Assembly: GCF_025564065.1 (NCBI RefSeq)
Contig: NZ_JAMGZK010000052.1
Span: forward strand, 186,001 to 250,000
DNA from: Silvania hatchlandensis
GTDB taxonomy: Bacteria > Pseudomonadota > Gammaproteobacteria > Enterobacterales > Enterobacteriaceae
DNA: 64,000 nucleotides
Reading direction: 5' to 3'
Shown: piece after piece, positions 46,762-56,586 of the stretch
Layout of the letters: every line of letters starts with the position of its first letter
Numbering within the stretch: position 1 is the stretch's first letter
The notes under the pieces: model-generated
Databases searched by the model: none
Seen by the model: only the letters and a program-made list of their open reading frames with translations
What the model was told of the DNA's origin: nothing
Translations under genes and position numbers: made by a program

Positions 46762-47325
46762 ATGTCTTTAATTAACACCAAAATCAAACCGTTCAAAAAC
46801 CAGGCATTCAAAAACGGTGACTTCGTAGAGATCACCGAGAAAGATACCGAAGGTCGCTGGAGCGTGTTCTTCTTCTATCCGGCTGACTTTACTTTCGTCT
46901 GTCCGACCGAACTGGGCGACGTTGCAGATCACTACGAAGAACTGCAGAAGCTGGGCGTAGACGTTTACTCTGTCTCTACCGACACCCACTTCACCCACAA
47001 AGCATGGCACAGCAGCTCCGAAACCATCGCCAAAATCAAATACGCGATGATCGGTGACCCGACTGGCGCCCTGACCCGTAACTTTGAAAACATGCGTGAA
47101 GACGAAGGTCTGGCCGACCGTGGCACCTTTATCGTTGACCCGCAGGGGATCATCCAGGCGATGGAAGTTACCGCTGAAGGCATCGGCCGTGATGCATCTG
47201 ACCTGCTGCGTAAAGTGAAAGCCGCTCAGTATGTGGCATCTCACCCAGGCGAAGTGTGCCCGGCGAAATGGAAAGAAGGCGAAGCAACCCTGTCTCCTTC
47301 TCTGGACCTGGTCGGCAAGATTTAA
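46762..47325 (+). CDS. ahpC: alkyl hydroperoxide reductase, peroxiredoxin subunit
   Basis: 187 residues, a typical 2-Cys peroxiredoxin: peroxidatic Cys47 in FTFVCPTEL and resolving Cys166 in PGEVCPAKW. It reduces hydrogen peroxide and organic peroxides and is recycled by AhpF. ATG at 46762 with AGGAGGAAG-like GGAGGAAG 8 bases upstream. Codon use is strongly biased, as for a highly expressed gene. Confidence 0.98.
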   Translation: MSLINTKIKPFKNQAFKNGDFVEITEKDTEGRWSVFFFYPADFTFVCPTELGDVADHYEELQKLGVDVYSVSTDTHFTHKAWHSSSETIAKIKYAMIGDPTGALTRNFENMREDEGLADRGTFIVDPQGIIQAMEVTAEGIGRDASDLLRKVKAAQYVASHPGEVCPAKWKEGEATLSPSLDLVGKI

Positions 47326-47334
47326 GTCTGTAAA

Positions 47335-47391
47335 GCCCGGTGGCGCGACGCTGCCCGGGCCTGTCTTAACGGGTGCATGGCACCCGTTTTT
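47335..47391 (+). terminator. ahpC terminator with a preceding REP-like hairpin
   Basis: A GCCCGG/CCGGGC hairpin (47335-47360) is followed by the intrinsic terminator ACGGGTGC-ATG-GCACCCGT with a T-run to 47391. It lowers read-through into ahpF, which would favour the AhpC:AhpF ratio seen in enteric bacteria. Confidence 0.8.
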
Positions 47392-47475
47392 CTTCCCAAC
47401 ACCATAATGCAAGCTTCATTCAGGCGCGCGACGAGGCGGCTTGCATGATGATGTTTTAATTAGCAGGAGATAACG

Positions 47476-49035
47476 ATGCTCGACATCAACATGAAAACCC
47501 AGCTCAAGGCTTACCTTGAGAAGCTGACCAAACCTGTTGAGCTGATTGCCACGCTGGATGACAGCGCTAAATCGGCAGAAATCAAGGAACTGCTGGCTGA
47601 GATTGCCGAACTGTCACCTAAAGTGACCTTCACCGAAGACAACAGCCTGCCGGTGCGCAAGCCGTCGTTCGCGATCGTCAATCCTGGTTCCACCCAGGGC
47701 CCGCGCTTTGCTGGTTCTCCGCTGGGACATGAATTTACCTCCCTGGTGCTGGCGCTGCTGTGGATCGGTGGTCATCCGTCAAAAGAGGCTCAGACGCTGC
47801 TGGAGCAGATCCGCGATATCGACGGCGATTTTGAGTTTGAAACCTATTATTCGCTCTCCTGTCACAACTGCCCGGACGTGGTGCAGGCGCTGAACCTGAT
47901 GTCAGTCCTGAACCCGCGCATCAAACACACCGCGATTGACGGCGGTGTGTTCCAGAACGAAATCACCGATCGTAACGTGATGGGCGTTCCGGCGGTATTT
48001 ATGAACGGTAAAGAGTTTGGTCAGGGCCGTATGACGCTGGCGGAAATCGTTGCCAAAGTGGATACCGGTGCCGAAAAACGTGCGGCGGAAGAGCTGAACA
48101 AGCGTGATGCTTACGATGTATTGATTGTTGGCTCCGGCCCGGCAGGTGCGGCGGCGGCGGTATACTCAGCGCGTAAAGGTATCCGTACCGGCCTGATGGG
48201 CGAACGTTTTGGTGGCCAGGTGCTGGATACGGTGGATATCGAAAACTATATCTCCGTACCAAAAACCGAGGGTCAGAAGCTGGCGGGTGCCCTGAAAGCG
48301 CACGTCAGCGACTATGAAGTGGATGTGATCGATAGCCAGAGCGCCAGCAAACTGGTACCGGCGGGGCATGAAGGCGGCTTGCATCAGATTGAAACTGCGT
48401 CAGGCGCGGTGCTGAAAGCGCGCAGCATTATCATTGCGACCGGTGCAAAATGGCGCAACATGAACGTGCCAGGCGAGGATCAGTATCGTACTAAGGGCGT
48501 CACCTACTGTCCGCACTGCGACGGCCCGCTGTTTAAAGGCAAGCGCGTGGCGGTGATCGGCGGCGGTAACTCCGGTGTCGAAGCGGCAATTGATCTGGCC
48601 GGTATCGTTGAGCATGTGACGCTGCTGGAGTTCGCACCAGAAATGAAAGCTGACCAGGTGCTGCAGGATAAAGTGCGCAGCCTGGGCAACGTCGATATCA
48701 TCCTGAACGCGCAGACCACCGAAGTGAAAGGCGATGGCAGCAAAGTGACCGGGATTGAGTACCGTGACCGCGTCAGCGGCGATGTTCATAACGTTCTGCT
48801 TTCCGGGATCTTCGTGCAGATTGGTCTGCTGCCGAATACCACCTGGCTGGAGGGCGCAATTGAGCGTAACCGCATGGGCGAGATCATCATCGACGCCAAA
48901 TGTGAAACCAGCGTGAAAGGCATCTTTGCAGCGGGTGACTGCACCACCGTGCCGTACAAGCAGATTATTATTGCCACCGGCGAAGGGGCGAAAGCATCAC
49001 TGAGTTCGTTTGATTATCTGATTCGCAGCAAATAA
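47476..49035 (+). CDS. ahpF: alkyl hydroperoxide reductase, flavoprotein subunit
   Basis: 519 residues (two fewer than E. coli). Tandem thioredoxin-like N-terminal domain with CHNC near residue 130, FAD motif [13 protein letters not shown], second redox centre YCPHCDGP near 345, NADH motif [12 protein letters not shown] and C-terminal [13 protein letters not shown]. It passes electrons from NADH to AhpC. AGGAG lies 8 bases before the ATG. Confidence 0.98.
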   Translation: MLDINMKTQLKAYLEKLTKPVELIATLDDSAKSAEIKELLAEIAELSPKVTFTEDNSLPVRKPSFAIVNPGSTQGPRFAGSPLGHEFTSLVLALLWIGGHPSKEAQTLLEQIRDIDGDFEFETYYSLSCHNCPDVVQALNLMSVLNPRIKHTAIDGGVFQNEITDRNVMGVPAVFMNGKEFGQGRMTLAEIVAKVDTGAEKRAAEELNKRDAYDVLIVGSGPAGAAAAVYSARKGIRTGLMGERFGGQVLDTVDIENYISVPKTEGQKLAGALKAHVSDYEVDVIDSQSASKLVPAGHEGGLHQIETASGAVLKARSIIIATGAKWRNMNVPGEDQYRTKGVTYCPHCDGPLFKGKRVAVIGGGNSGVEAAIDLAGIVEHVTLLEFAPEMKADQVLQDKVRSLGNVDIILNAQTTEVKGDGSKVTGIEYRDRVSGDVHNVLLSGIFVQIGLLPNTTWLEGAIERNRMGEIIIDAKCETSVKGIFAAGDCTTVPYKQIIIATGEGAKASLSSFDYLIRSK

Positions 49036-49063
49036 AAAGAACGTAAGACACACCTGCAATGCT

Positions 49064-49095
49064 AAGAGGCTACCTGACGGTAGCCTCTTTTTTTT
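49064..49095 (+). terminator. rho-independent terminator of ahpF
   Basis: A 10-bp stem AAGAGGCTAC/GTAGCCTCTT with a 6-base loop and eight T bases. The T-run overlaps the stop codon of the convergent uspG. Confidence 0.9.
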
Positions 49096-49522
49096 ACCTC
49101 ACCACCAGCACCGGAATATTGGCGTGGCGGACCACGCTTGAGGCATTCGATCCCAGCAGATGGGTGGAAATCGAAGGGTTACGTGAACCTATTACCACGA
49201 TATCCGCGTGCATTTCGGTAGCCACCTCGTTTACCACATCGCGCACATGACCAAAACAGACATGGGTTTTAATCCGTGACGGGTCGATGCTGAAATGGCT
49301 GACCATCGACTGCAGCCGGGTCTGCGCTTCGTGCTGAATATGATCTTCGAAACGCCGCATATCGGCAGCAAAGCGGTGCAGACCAAAGCTGGCCGAGCCC
49401 GGTAGAACATGAATTAAATGAATGATGCCATCCTGCTGCGCCAGAAACTCCGCGTGGCGAATCGCCTTATCGCTGAGCTCCATCTCAAAAACATCCACCG
49501 GCATAATGATTGTCTGATACAT
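49094..49522 (-). CDS. uspG: universal stress protein G
   Basis: 142 residues, the E. coli length, with the UspA fold: [20 protein letters not shown] at the start and the nucleotide-binding pattern [32 protein letters not shown] at the end (G-x2-G-x9-G-S/T type). ATG at 49522 is chosen; the in-frame start 39 bases upstream has no family match. The role is in stress survival; its ligand is ATP in family members. Confidence 0.94.
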   Translation of the reverse strand: MYQTIIMPVDVFEMELSDKAIRHAEFLAQQDGIIHLIHVLPGSASFGLHRFAADMRRFEDHIQHEAQTRLQSMVSHFSIDPSRIKTHVCFGHVRDVVNEVATEMHADIVVIGSRNPSISTHLLGSNASSVVRHANIPVLVVR

Positions 49523-49739
49523 ACCCGTTTCTCCCTGTTTACTTTCACTAAATTCATTCAATCATAAAATATTATTTGTTTCTGATAGGTGGTTGGCAGT
49601 TTTTAAACTTGCGGTCTATCGTTCCCTGTTGACGCTCTCCAGGAATAATCTCAAAGCAGACGCTTTCCCCGGGTTATCGCCGCAGATGGCTACCCTTTTA
49701 AGGTTAACACGCGCTTTTTCACTGTTATCCGGAGGTCGC

Positions 49740-50981
49740 ATGAAAGCATTGACGTATCACGGTCCACACAGCGTTCGCGTTGAAAACGTTCCCGATCCGA
49801 TTATTGAGCACGCTGACGATATTATTCTGCGCATCACCGCCACCGCGATCTGCGGGTCGGATTTGCATCTCTATCGCGGCAAGATCCCGCAGGTAAAGCA
49901 CGGCGATATTTTTGGTCATGAATTTATGGGTGAGGTGGTGGAGACCGGACGCGAGGTGAAAGATCTGCGTAAGGGCGACCGGGTAGTGATCCCCTTCGTC
50001 ATTGCCTGTGGCGACTGCTTTTTCTGTCGCATGCATCAGTACGCCGCCTGCGAAACGACCAACAGCGGGCAGGGCGCGGCCCTGAATAAAAAACAGATCC
50101 CGGCCCCCGCCGCGCTGTTTGGCTACAGCCACCTGTACGGCGGCGTGCCCGGCGGTCAGGCGGAATATGTGCGGGTGCCTAAAGGCAACGTCGGGCCGTT
50201 TAAAGTGCCTCCGCTGCTGTCGGATGACAAAGCGCTGTTCCTGTCAGATATTCTGCCTACCGCCTGGCAGGCGGCCAAAAATGCGCAGATTGAAAAAGGC
50301 AGCAGCGTGGCGGTATTCGGTGCCGGACCGGTGGGATTGCTGACCATCGCCTGCGCGCGGCTGCTGGGTGCCGAGCAAATTTTTGTCGTCGACCATCACG
50401 ACTACCGGCTGCGTTTCGCCGAGCAACGCTATGGCGCGATCCCTGTCAACTTTGACGTAGACGATGACGCGGCGGAAAAAATTATCGCCCAGACGGCAGG
50501 CCATCGCGGGGTGGATGCGGTGATCGATGCGGTCGGGTTCGAAGCGAAAGGCAGTACCACCGAAACGGTACTCACCACCCTGAAGCTGGAAGGTAGCAGC
50601 GGTAAAGCGTTGCGCCAGTGTATTGCCGCTGTGAGGCGCGGCGGGGTGGTCAGCGTGCCCGGCGTGTACGCTGGTTTTATCCACGGTTTTCTGTTTGGCG
50701 ATGCCTTTGATAAAGGGCTGACGTTTAAAATGGGGCAGACGAACGTTCACGCCTGGCTTGGGGAGCTGCTGCCGCTGATTGAGCAAGGGCTGCTCACGCC
50801 GGAGGAGATTGTGACCCACTATCTGCCGTTTGAAGAGGCGGCCCGCGGGTATGAGATCTTCGAGAAGCGCCAGGAAGAGTGCCGGAAGATCATTCTGGTG
50901 CCGGGAGCGCACAGCCCGCAAGTGGCTAAAGAACGCGTAACGGGGCTGGTCAATGCGATGCCACCGGCTGCCACTCTCTGA
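49740..50981 (+). CDS. ybdR: zinc-dependent alcohol dehydrogenase-like protein YbdR
   Basis: 413 residues of the MDR family. Catalytic zinc ligands ICGSDLHLY and [10 protein letters not shown], structural zinc loop [15 protein letters not shown], and the NAD motif [12 protein letters not shown] near residue 190. The closest pattern is glutathione-independent formaldehyde dehydrogenase-like enzymes, but the substrate is not known. ATG at 49740 has GGAGG 6 bases upstream; longer in-frame starts are not supported. Confidence 0.9.
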   Translation: MKALTYHGPHSVRVENVPDPIIEHADDIILRITATAICGSDLHLYRGKIPQVKHGDIFGHEFMGEVVETGREVKDLRKGDRVVIPFVIACGDCFFCRMHQYAACETTNSGQGAALNKKQIPAPAALFGYSHLYGGVPGGQAEYVRVPKGNVGPFKVPPLLSDDKALFLSDILPTAWQAAKNAQIEKGSSVAVFGAGPVGLLTIACARLLGAEQIFVVDHHDYRLRFAEQRYGAIPVNFDVDDDAAEKIIAQTAGHRGVDAVIDAVGFEAKGSTTETVLTTLKLEGSSGKALRQCIAAVRRGGVVSVPGVYAGFIHGFLFGDAFDKGLTFKMGQTNVHAWLGELLPLIEQGLLTPEEIVTHYLPFEEAARGYEIFEKRQEECRKIILVPGAHSPQVAKERVTGLVNAMPPAATL

Positions 50982-51043
50982 AGGCAGAAAGAGGATGCAG
51001 ATGCATCCTCTGGGCAAAGCGGGTTAACGCTTGTCAGATGGGA

Positions 51044-51454
51044 TTAGCGCTGGTATTCCCCGGCGGCTTCAGGCTGAAAGATAAGCTCCAGCACCTCGAG
51101 ATGGGTGGCGGTTCCACCCGGCAGCTCCCAGTGGATGGTGTCGCCGGTGCGCAGGCCAATCAACGCTGCCCCTACCGGTGCCAGCACCGAAAGCTGGGTC
51201 GCGCTGTCCGTCATCTGATTCGGATAGACCAGCGTGCGGGTGCGTTCCTCGCCGGTGGTCAAATCGCGAAATCGCACCTGGCTGTTCATGGTCACCACGT
51301 TATGCGGCATGTCCTGCGGGGCGCACATCTGCGCGCGATCCAGTTCGGCGTTCAGCGCTTCTGCAACCGGCAACGAGGCAAAGGCCGGTTGCTCCAGCAG
51401 GCGGTCGATACGTTCGGCATCGAGTTCGTTAATGATAATGGTGGGTCTGGACAT
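51044..51454 (-). CDS. rnk: regulator of nucleoside diphosphate kinase
   Basis: 136 residues, the E. coli length, with an N-terminal coiled-coil-like helix pair and a GreA/GreB-like C-terminal domain ([24 protein letters not shown]). It can bind RNA polymerase near the secondary channel in E. coli. A strong hairpin lies just upstream of its start (see terminator). Confidence 0.95.
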   Translation of the reverse strand: MSRPTIIINELDAERIDRLLEQPAFASLPVAEALNAELDRAQMCAPQDMPHNVVTMNSQVRFRDLTTGEERTRTLVYPNQMTDSATQLSVLAPVGAALIGLRTGDTIHWELPGGTATHLEVLELIFQPEAAGEYQR

Positions 51455-51504
51455 TGTTTACTCCATGTCGTTTATGCTGCGACAACCGCAGAAGAGATGC
51501 CAAA

Positions 51505-51536
51505 AGAAAACCCTCGCTATCCGCTAGCGAGGGTTT
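51505..51536 (-). terminator. strong intrinsic terminator upstream of rnk
   Basis: A perfect 12-bp stem AAACCCTCGCTA/TAGCGAGGGTTT with a 5-base loop. Read on the minus strand the tail is U-rich (TTTTCTTTTGG), so it ends transcription heading toward rnk about 50 bases before its ATG. No gene upstream on that strand needs it. The rest of 51537-51741 shows nothing recognised. Confidence 0.7.
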
Positions 51537-51741
51537 AACTGCCTCTGATGATACTGACTCTGCGCCCGGGTTTGAAGTGATGGATGTCACATTCGCAGCG
51601 TGGATTTTTCCCGAAGGCGTGAACGGGTACTTTCGTATGAATTTTGTGCGAAAAACGTGATCGTTGGCCGATTTGAATTATCCTTTTTAAGCGCCTGTAG
51701 CAAGCGCCCACCTGCGGTTGTGTTCCGTTTTAGGAGATCTC

Positions 51742-52572
51742 ATGAGCGATTACGACAAAGTTACCCTGAAAGACGGCAGCTATTTGCATTTCAAAGACTG
51801 GGGCAGCGGACAGCCGATTGTGTTCAGCCACGGCTGGCCACTCACGGCAGATGCCTTTGAAGATCAGATGTTATTTCTGGGGTCACAGGGTTTTCGCGTG
51901 ATTGCGCATGACCGACGCGGGCACGGTCGTTCCGCCCAGACCTGGGACGGCAACAACATGGATCAGTACGCGGACGATCTGGCTGAGCTGACGGCGCACC
52001 TGAACCTGAAAGATGCCGTTCACGTCGGACACTCGACGGGCGGGGGCGAAGTGGCGCGCTACATCGGCCGTCACGGCACTGAGCGGGTAGCAAAAGCGGT
52101 GCTGATAAGCGCGGTGACGCCAATCATGATTAAGACCGATTTTAACCCGGACGGGGTGCCGAAAGCGGTGTTTGACGGTATCCGCGACGGCGTGGTGAAG
52201 GATCGTGGTGCCTTTTTCTACGAACTGAGCGCGGCGTTTTATGGCTATAACCGGTCGGGGGCCAGCGAATCCATCGCTGTGCGCGAAAGCTTTACCGTGC
52301 AAGGGCTGCAGGGATCAATCAAGGGGCTCTATGACTGCATCGCGGCCTTCTCAGAAACCGATCTGCGGGAAGACCTGCGCAAAATGACCCTCCCGACGCT
52401 GGTCATTCACGGCGACGACGATCAGATCGTGCCGTTCGAAACCTGCGGTAAGGTGGCGGTGACGCTCCTGCCAGACGGACAGCTGAAGGTGTATCCCGGC
52501 GCGCCGCATGGCATCTGCACAACCCATAAACAGCAAATTAACGAAGACCTGCTGCAGTTTATTCAGTCTTAA
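51742..52572 (+). CDS. alpha/beta hydrolase, cofactor-free haloperoxidase/arylesterase type
   Basis: 276 residues. Oxyanion loop [12 protein letters not shown], nucleophile elbow GHSTGGGE with the Ser near residue 98, the acid in HGDDDQIVP and the His in [10 protein letters not shown]. This is the pattern of the bacterial chloroperoxidase/arylesterase group; such enzymes form peracids and hydrolyse esters. The substrate is unknown. AGGAG lies 8 bases before the ATG. It is not in the E. coli order here. Confidence 0.88.
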   Translation: MSDYDKVTLKDGSYLHFKDWGSGQPIVFSHGWPLTADAFEDQMLFLGSQGFRVIAHDRRGHGRSAQTWDGNNMDQYADDLAELTAHLNLKDAVHVGHSTGGGEVARYIGRHGTERVAKAVLISAVTPIMIKTDFNPDGVPKAVFDGIRDGVVKDRGAFFYELSAAFYGYNRSGASESIAVRESFTVQGLQGSIKGLYDCIAAFSETDLREDLRKMTLPTLVIHGDDDQIVPFETCGKVAVTLLPDGQLKVYPGAPHGICTTHKQQINEDLLQFIQS

Positions 52573-52674
52573 TTTTCTACGGATTGCGTTACGCTGATCC
52601 TCCTGGGGCAGGGGGATGAGCGAAGCGTAATCCGTGCCTGCCGGTGTTAATCCGTTATTCTTCCCGAGAGCACT

Positions 52675-53292
52675 ATGTACTTTTACCAACCTTCCCAGGG
52701 ACACGGCCTGCCGCACGATCCCTTAAACGCCATTGTCGGGCCACGTCCCATCGGCTGGATTGCCTCATGTGACGCCGAAGGCCGCCCGAATCTGGCGCCT
52801 TACAGTTTTTTTAACTGCTTCAATTATCATCCGCCGATTATTGGCTTTGCCAGCACCGGCTGGAAAGACAGCGTGCGCAATATCGTTGAAACGGGCGAGT
52901 TTGTCTGGAACCTCACCACCCGTGAGCTGGCCAGCGCCATGAACGAAACCTCCGCCAGCCTGCCGCACGGTGAGGACGAATTTGTGCGCGCCGGTCTGAG
53001 CAAGGCCGAGAGCCGGGTCGTTAAGGTGCCACGCGTCGCGCAAAGTCCGGTTAACTTTGAATGCCGCCTGTCGCAATGCATTCAGCTGACGGCTGCCGGC
53101 GGAACGCCGATCGACACCTGGCTGGTGCTGGGGGAAGTGGTTGGCATCCACATTGACGAAAGCCTGCTGCAGGAGGGTATCTACCAGACGGCAAAAGCGC
53201 AGCCGGTGCTGCGTGCCGGTGGCCCGACGGCGTATTTTGCAGTGAGCGAGGATCAGCGGTTTGATCTGGTTCGCCCGGACGCCCGTCAGTAG
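52675..53292 (+). CDS. flavin reductase-like FMN-binding protein
   Basis: 205 residues of the flavin_reduct domain: VGPRPIGWIASCDAEGRPNLAPYSFFNCFNYHPP carries the FMN-binding strands (pieces PRPIGWIAS and NLAPYSFF), then PRVAQSPVNFEC. It may reduce FMN or act as a split-barrel oxidoreductase. It may be co-transcribed with the hydrolase, although a 100-base gap separates them. Its stop overlaps the convergent rna stop by seven bases. Confidence 0.85.
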   Translation: MYFYQPSQGHGLPHDPLNAIVGPRPIGWIASCDAEGRPNLAPYSFFNCFNYHPPIIGFASTGWKDSVRNIVETGEFVWNLTTRELASAMNETSASLPHGEDEFVRAGLSKAESRVVKVPRVAQSPVNFECRLSQCIQLTAAGGTPIDTWLVLGEVVGIHIDESLLQEGIYQTAKAQPVLRAGGPTAYFAVSEDQRFDLVRPDARQ

Positions 53293-54095
53293 CCGATTTT
53301 ATCGATCACAAACTGTTTACCGCAGTTACCCGGATGCGGCTGCGGTGCAAAAGAGCCGGTCGCCAGCGGGACGTTGATGCTGGCGGCGGTGAGCGACATC
53401 TGGATTTCGGTAAGATACGCCGGGTTGCCGCTGCAGCTTAGCTTCACGGCTTTGACCGTTTGCGGGCCCCAGCTTCTGGCGACGGCGGCATCGAAGGCGC
53501 TGTGGGTGACGGTTTTGCCGTAGTTTTTCGCTAAAAACTGCCCCAGCGGGCTGGCTTTCACTTCCTGATTCATCCGCACCATGGTGCCAAAATAGGCATC
53601 CGGGTCGAAGCCGAAGCAGACGCCGTGTTTGGCATATTCGTAGCGCTCCAGGCAAGAATTCCCGCCCGCACCGGGCATCACCTCATTGAGTTTTGCCGCG
53701 CCCGTCAGCGACAGGCCGGTTTCTGCCGCATCACATTTCCGGCTTGCTTTCGCTTCCGGCATATTGGGGATCGGACGCGTCGCGCAGCCGAAGCGCATCC
53801 AGCGACGTTCATCAACGCCCCGTGCGGCTATGGATTTCGGTAAACCCGGCCACAGACCATGTACGGTCAGGATAGAGGTTTTGTCGGCGCGCTCTTTTTG
53901 CAGGCGGCACTCATCGGGGGCGTCGCGGTGGCGGTCATGCAGGCTCTGGCAAAAGCCTGACTGCCACGAGAGGGCCAACACGTAGCGGTCAAAATCCGCG
54001 TACTGCGTTGCCTGAAGCGGGTCGGCCTGCGCGGGGAGCGCACACAGCGCGACCGCGGTTGCGCTAACAGCGAAAACGAAATCTTTCCTGATCAT
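53286..54095 (-). CDS. rna: ribonuclease I (T2 family)
   Basis: 269 residues with a signal peptide ending at PAQA-D. Both catalytic motifs of RNase T2 enzymes are present: ILTVHGLWPGLP and the ERYEYAKHGVCF block with its Glu, Lys and His. It degrades RNA in the periplasm without strict base preference. It follows the dcuC terminator. Confidence 0.95.
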   Translation of the reverse strand: MIRKDFVFAVSATAVALCALPAQADPLQATQYADFDRYVLALSWQSGFCQSLHDRHRDAPDECRLQKERADKTSILTVHGLWPGLPKSIAARGVDERRWMRFGCATRPIPNMPEAKASRKCDAAETGLSLTGAAKLNEVMPGAGGNSCLERYEYAKHGVCFGFDPDAYFGTMVRMNQEVKASPLGQFLAKNYGKTVTHSAFDAAVARSWGPQTVKAVKLSCSGNPAYLTEIQMSLTAASINVPLATGSFAPQPHPGNCGKQFVIDKIGY

Positions 54096-54140
54096 GTGAA
54101 GTCCTGGTGGTTGAAAGCAGAGTCGTGCTGGAGCTTATTA

Positions 54141-54168
54141 AAGCACAAAAAGCGCCCGTAGGCGCTTT
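54141..54168 (-). terminator. rho-independent terminator of dcuC
   Basis: Stem AAAGCGCC/GGCGCTTT with loop CGTA; on the minus strand the T-run TTTTTG follows. It lies 16 bases past the dcuC stop and before rna. Confidence 0.85.
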
Positions 54169-54183
54169 ATGCGGGGAAGGGTG

Positions 54184-55557
54184 TTAACCGACGGCGGTGC
54201 CAGGCACCAGCACTTCGGTGGCGATAATTACGATCAGCAGCCCGACCAGCACCGGAACGGAGGTGCGTTTCACCACTTCAAAAGGTGAGATTTTTGCCAT
54301 CCCGGCCACCGCGACCACAACGCCTGAAACAGGCGAAATGGTACGGCCCAGGTTGGAGGCCTGCAGCATCGGAATGGTCAGGTAAGCCGGGTTAATACCG
54401 GAGGAGTGCGCCAGTTTCGGGATCATCTCCACGAAGGCATAGAACGGTGCGTTACCGGAACCGGTGGTCATCGCCGCCAGCATGGTCAGGACCACCAGCA
54501 CCAGCATCAGGATGATACTCGCCGAACCGAAAGAGGTGGCGATGGCGATCAGGCTCTGAATAAAGCCGATGGTGCTCAGCCCCTGGGCAAAGACACCGGC
54601 GGCTACCAGCAGCATCACCACGCCGGCGAAGGCATCCGCCATCCCGCGATAGGCCACTTCCAGCCCGCTGAATACGTTCTGGGTATTGAAGCTACGCACA
54701 AATTCCAGGATCGCCGCCAGCAGCATGCAGATCACCAGAATGGTGATGATGTGCAGTTCCGGGCCCCATTTGCCGTCGAAAATCAGTACCCCGATTATCG
54801 GTGTAAACGGCAGGATGGCGTAGAAGGAAGGTGCGGTGGTGGTGATTTCGCTGACGTCGAGTCTCTCGTGGGAGATGTTCTCTTTTTTATCGAGATAGCG
54901 TTGCCAGAAGAAGTGCGCCACGGCCATGCCGATAATAGCGGCGATGGAGATTGGCAAGGTGGTTTTGAAGGCGAAGTCGATCAGCGGCATCTCGGCCGCT
55001 TTGGCCGCCAGCACCACGTCACCGGAGGTCGGGGAGAGAATAATGGCCGCCGGGGAGGCACAAATGGCCGCCGCCGCGCCGCGGCTGATGCCCACGTTAA
55101 CCATTACCGGGAACAGGGTCGCCATCAGCAACACGCCAAGGCCGGTTGCCGAGGAGACTGCCAGCGACATCAGGCAGGCAACGAAATAGGCGGCAATCAT
55201 CAGCAGATAAGGGGAGTTGATGTAGCTCAGCGGCTTCGAGGCCAGCTTCACGACCATATCATTGGCGCCGATATGGGTCATGTAGGCGGCAAACCCGCAG
55301 AGCATCATGATCATCATCCCAAGATCGCCACCGCGGCTCATCAGCAGGATTTTGATGTACTCGACGATATCCGTGGCGGTGTAGCCCGTGCTGGTGGCGC
55401 TGGCTGGCAGTACCTTATGGCCCATCAGGGCGCTGATAATCAGTAACGCCAGACCGCCGACGAATAATACGCCGGTCGCGGAATAGCCTTTGATGATGTA
55501 GCGCGCGACGCCAACAATGACCACTACCCCAATGAGTAGCTCGATGAAGATTTGCAT
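54184..55557 (-). CDS. dcuC: anaerobic C4-dicarboxylate transporter DcuC
   Basis: 457 residues, many hydrophobic spans, nearly the same sequence as E. coli DcuC (e.g. GYSATGVLFVGG, MLCGFAAYMTHIGANDMV, ASPAAIILSPTSGDVV). It exports succinate during fermentation. ATG at 55557 is chosen to match the E. coli N-terminus; an in-frame start 90 bases upstream is rejected. Confidence 0.95.
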   Translation of the reverse strand: MQIFIELLIGVVVIVGVARYIIKGYSATGVLFVGGLALLIISALMGHKVLPASATSTGYTATDIVEYIKILLMSRGGDLGMMIMMLCGFAAYMTHIGANDMVVKLASKPLSYINSPYLLMIAAYFVACLMSLAVSSATGLGVLLMATLFPVMVNVGISRGAAAAICASPAAIILSPTSGDVVLAAKAAEMPLIDFAFKTTLPISIAAIIGMAVAHFFWQRYLDKKENISHERLDVSEITTTAPSFYAILPFTPIIGVLIFDGKWGPELHIITILVICMLLAAILEFVRSFNTQNVFSGLEVAYRGMADAFAGVVMLLVAAGVFAQGLSTIGFIQSLIAIATSFGSASIILMLVLVVLTMLAAMTTGSGNAPFYAFVEMIPKLAHSSGINPAYLTIPMLQASNLGRTISPVSGVVVAVAGMAKISPFEVVKRTSVPVLVGLLIVIIATEVLVPGTAVG

Positions 55558-55649
55558 GAATTCCCCTGTCTCCCGACGCCCCAGAGCGCAAGGATAAATA
55601 AGCAATAAAATAAGGTGACAAAATGTGCCCAAATATTGCGCCAGCATTG

Positions 55650-55663
55650 CTGACTAAAATCAA
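55650..55663 (-). promoter_or_regulatory. FNR-site candidate upstream of dcuC
   Basis: Read on the minus strand, TTGAT-TTTA-GTCAG matches 8 of 10 positions of the FNR consensus with the right 4-base spacer, about 95 bases before the dcuC ATG. dcuC is anaerobically induced through FNR in E. coli. Confidence 0.4.
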
Positions 55664-55723
55664 TAAATCTACTACTAAAGGGGCGTTCGCCAATAATTTA
55701 CGCTTCTCGCGCGGGCTTAAAAC

Positions 55724-55772
55724 GTAAATAACGTTAAATGACTTGAGCTGTAGAAATATCCCTGCTTATACT
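55724..55772 (+). promoter_or_regulatory. promoter with CpxR-like box for the copper efflux operon
   Basis: GTAAA-TAACG-TTAAA (55724-55738) matches the CpxR consensus GTAAA-N5-GTAAA with one change. It is followed by TTGAGC (55743-55748), an 18-base spacer and TATACT (55767-55772), a good -10. The layout of an activator box just upstream of -35 is typical. No CusR or CueR palindrome was seen. Confidence 0.45.
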
Positions 55773-55803
55773 CGGGCCTCTTTTTGCCACCTTAGATGCC
55801 GCC

Positions 55804-56205
55804 ATGTCCGCCAGCTGGATTTATCGCCTGCGCTTTTTGAAGAAACATCTGCTCACGCTGATGTTGGCCTTCGGCTGGCTGCTGATCCAGAGTCAGGTGG
55901 CGGTTGCCTCGCACGATTGCACAATCGATTTACGCGGTGAGACGGCCACGCTCCAGCATATGGAGATGATGACAATGCCGCAGCATCACGCTGCGCCGTC
56001 GTCTTCGGGCCTGTGTGAAAAGCACTGCGTCCCGGATCAGGTACAAAAAGATTCCGGTCATCCACAGCTGACGGCCCTTCCTGCCGCCATGACGGTAACC
56101 CTCAATGCCCCGGACTGCGTGGAACATACTGCGTCATCCCGGGTCGTCACCCCGCCTGCCGTGGGGCCACCGGCAACGATTCGCTATTGCCGGTTTCGGG
56201 AATAA
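55804..56205 (+). CDS. small secreted His/Met/Cys-rich protein heading the copper efflux operon
   Basis: 133 residues, not recognised. A basic start and a hydrophobic span near residues 15-35 (LLTLMLAFGWLLIQSQVAVAS) give a signal peptide or anchor. The middle is metal-ligand rich: HMEMMTMPQHH, then CEKHC, with a later C-VEH. This is the look of periplasmic copper- or silver-binding accessory proteins found at the head of efflux operons. The ribosome site is weak, so the start is uncertain. It precedes the CusF-like gene by 54 bases. Confidence 0.65.
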   Translation: MSASWIYRLRFLKKHLLTLMLAFGWLLIQSQVAVASHDCTIDLRGETATLQHMEMMTMPQHHAAPSSSGLCEKHCVPDQVQKDSGHPQLTALPAAMTVTLNAPDCVEHTASSRVVTPPAVGPPATIRYCRFRE

Positions 56206-56259
56206 AAACCTGTTAATTAGTTGATTTAATTCTAATTTACGTTTAACAGGAGCTTTATC

Positions 56260-56574
56260 ATGCGTGCTTTACTCTTTTCCGCGCTGCTTGGCGCGTGCCT
56301 TTCCGTTTCTTTCCTTTCCGTTCAGGCGAACGCGAGTGTCTCTCCGACCGGCCAGCAGTGGCAGGGCCAGGGCGTTGTGCAGAAGATTGCCCCCCAGTCG
56401 GTGGTGATCCAGCATGAGGCTATCCCGGCGCTGAAATGGCCCGCCATGACCATGCCGTTTGCCTTATCCGCTGATGTCGATCTGCGCGCCATTAAACCGG
56501 GCGAGCAAGTGACATTCACGCTGGTGCGGGCGGGTGACGGCTTTCAGATAATCTCGCTCACGCCGCTGCGCTAA
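56260..56574 (+). CDS. CusF-like periplasmic copper/silver chaperone
   Basis: 104 residues with a signal peptide ending near ANA-S. The CusF metal site is complete: His, then Trp 8 residues on, Met 3 on and Met 2 on, in IQHEAIPALKWPAMTMPF, giving the known Met-Met-His site capped by Trp. It hands Cu(I) or Ag(I) to the CusB-like adaptor. In E. coli cusF follows cusC; here it comes first. Confidence 0.92.
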   Translation: MRALLFSALLGACLSVSFLSVQANASVSPTGQQWQGQGVVQKIAPQSVVIQHEAIPALKWPAMTMPFALSADVDLRAIKPGEQVTFTLVRAGDGFQIISLTPLR

Positions 56575-56586
56575 GGCGAGGATCCC

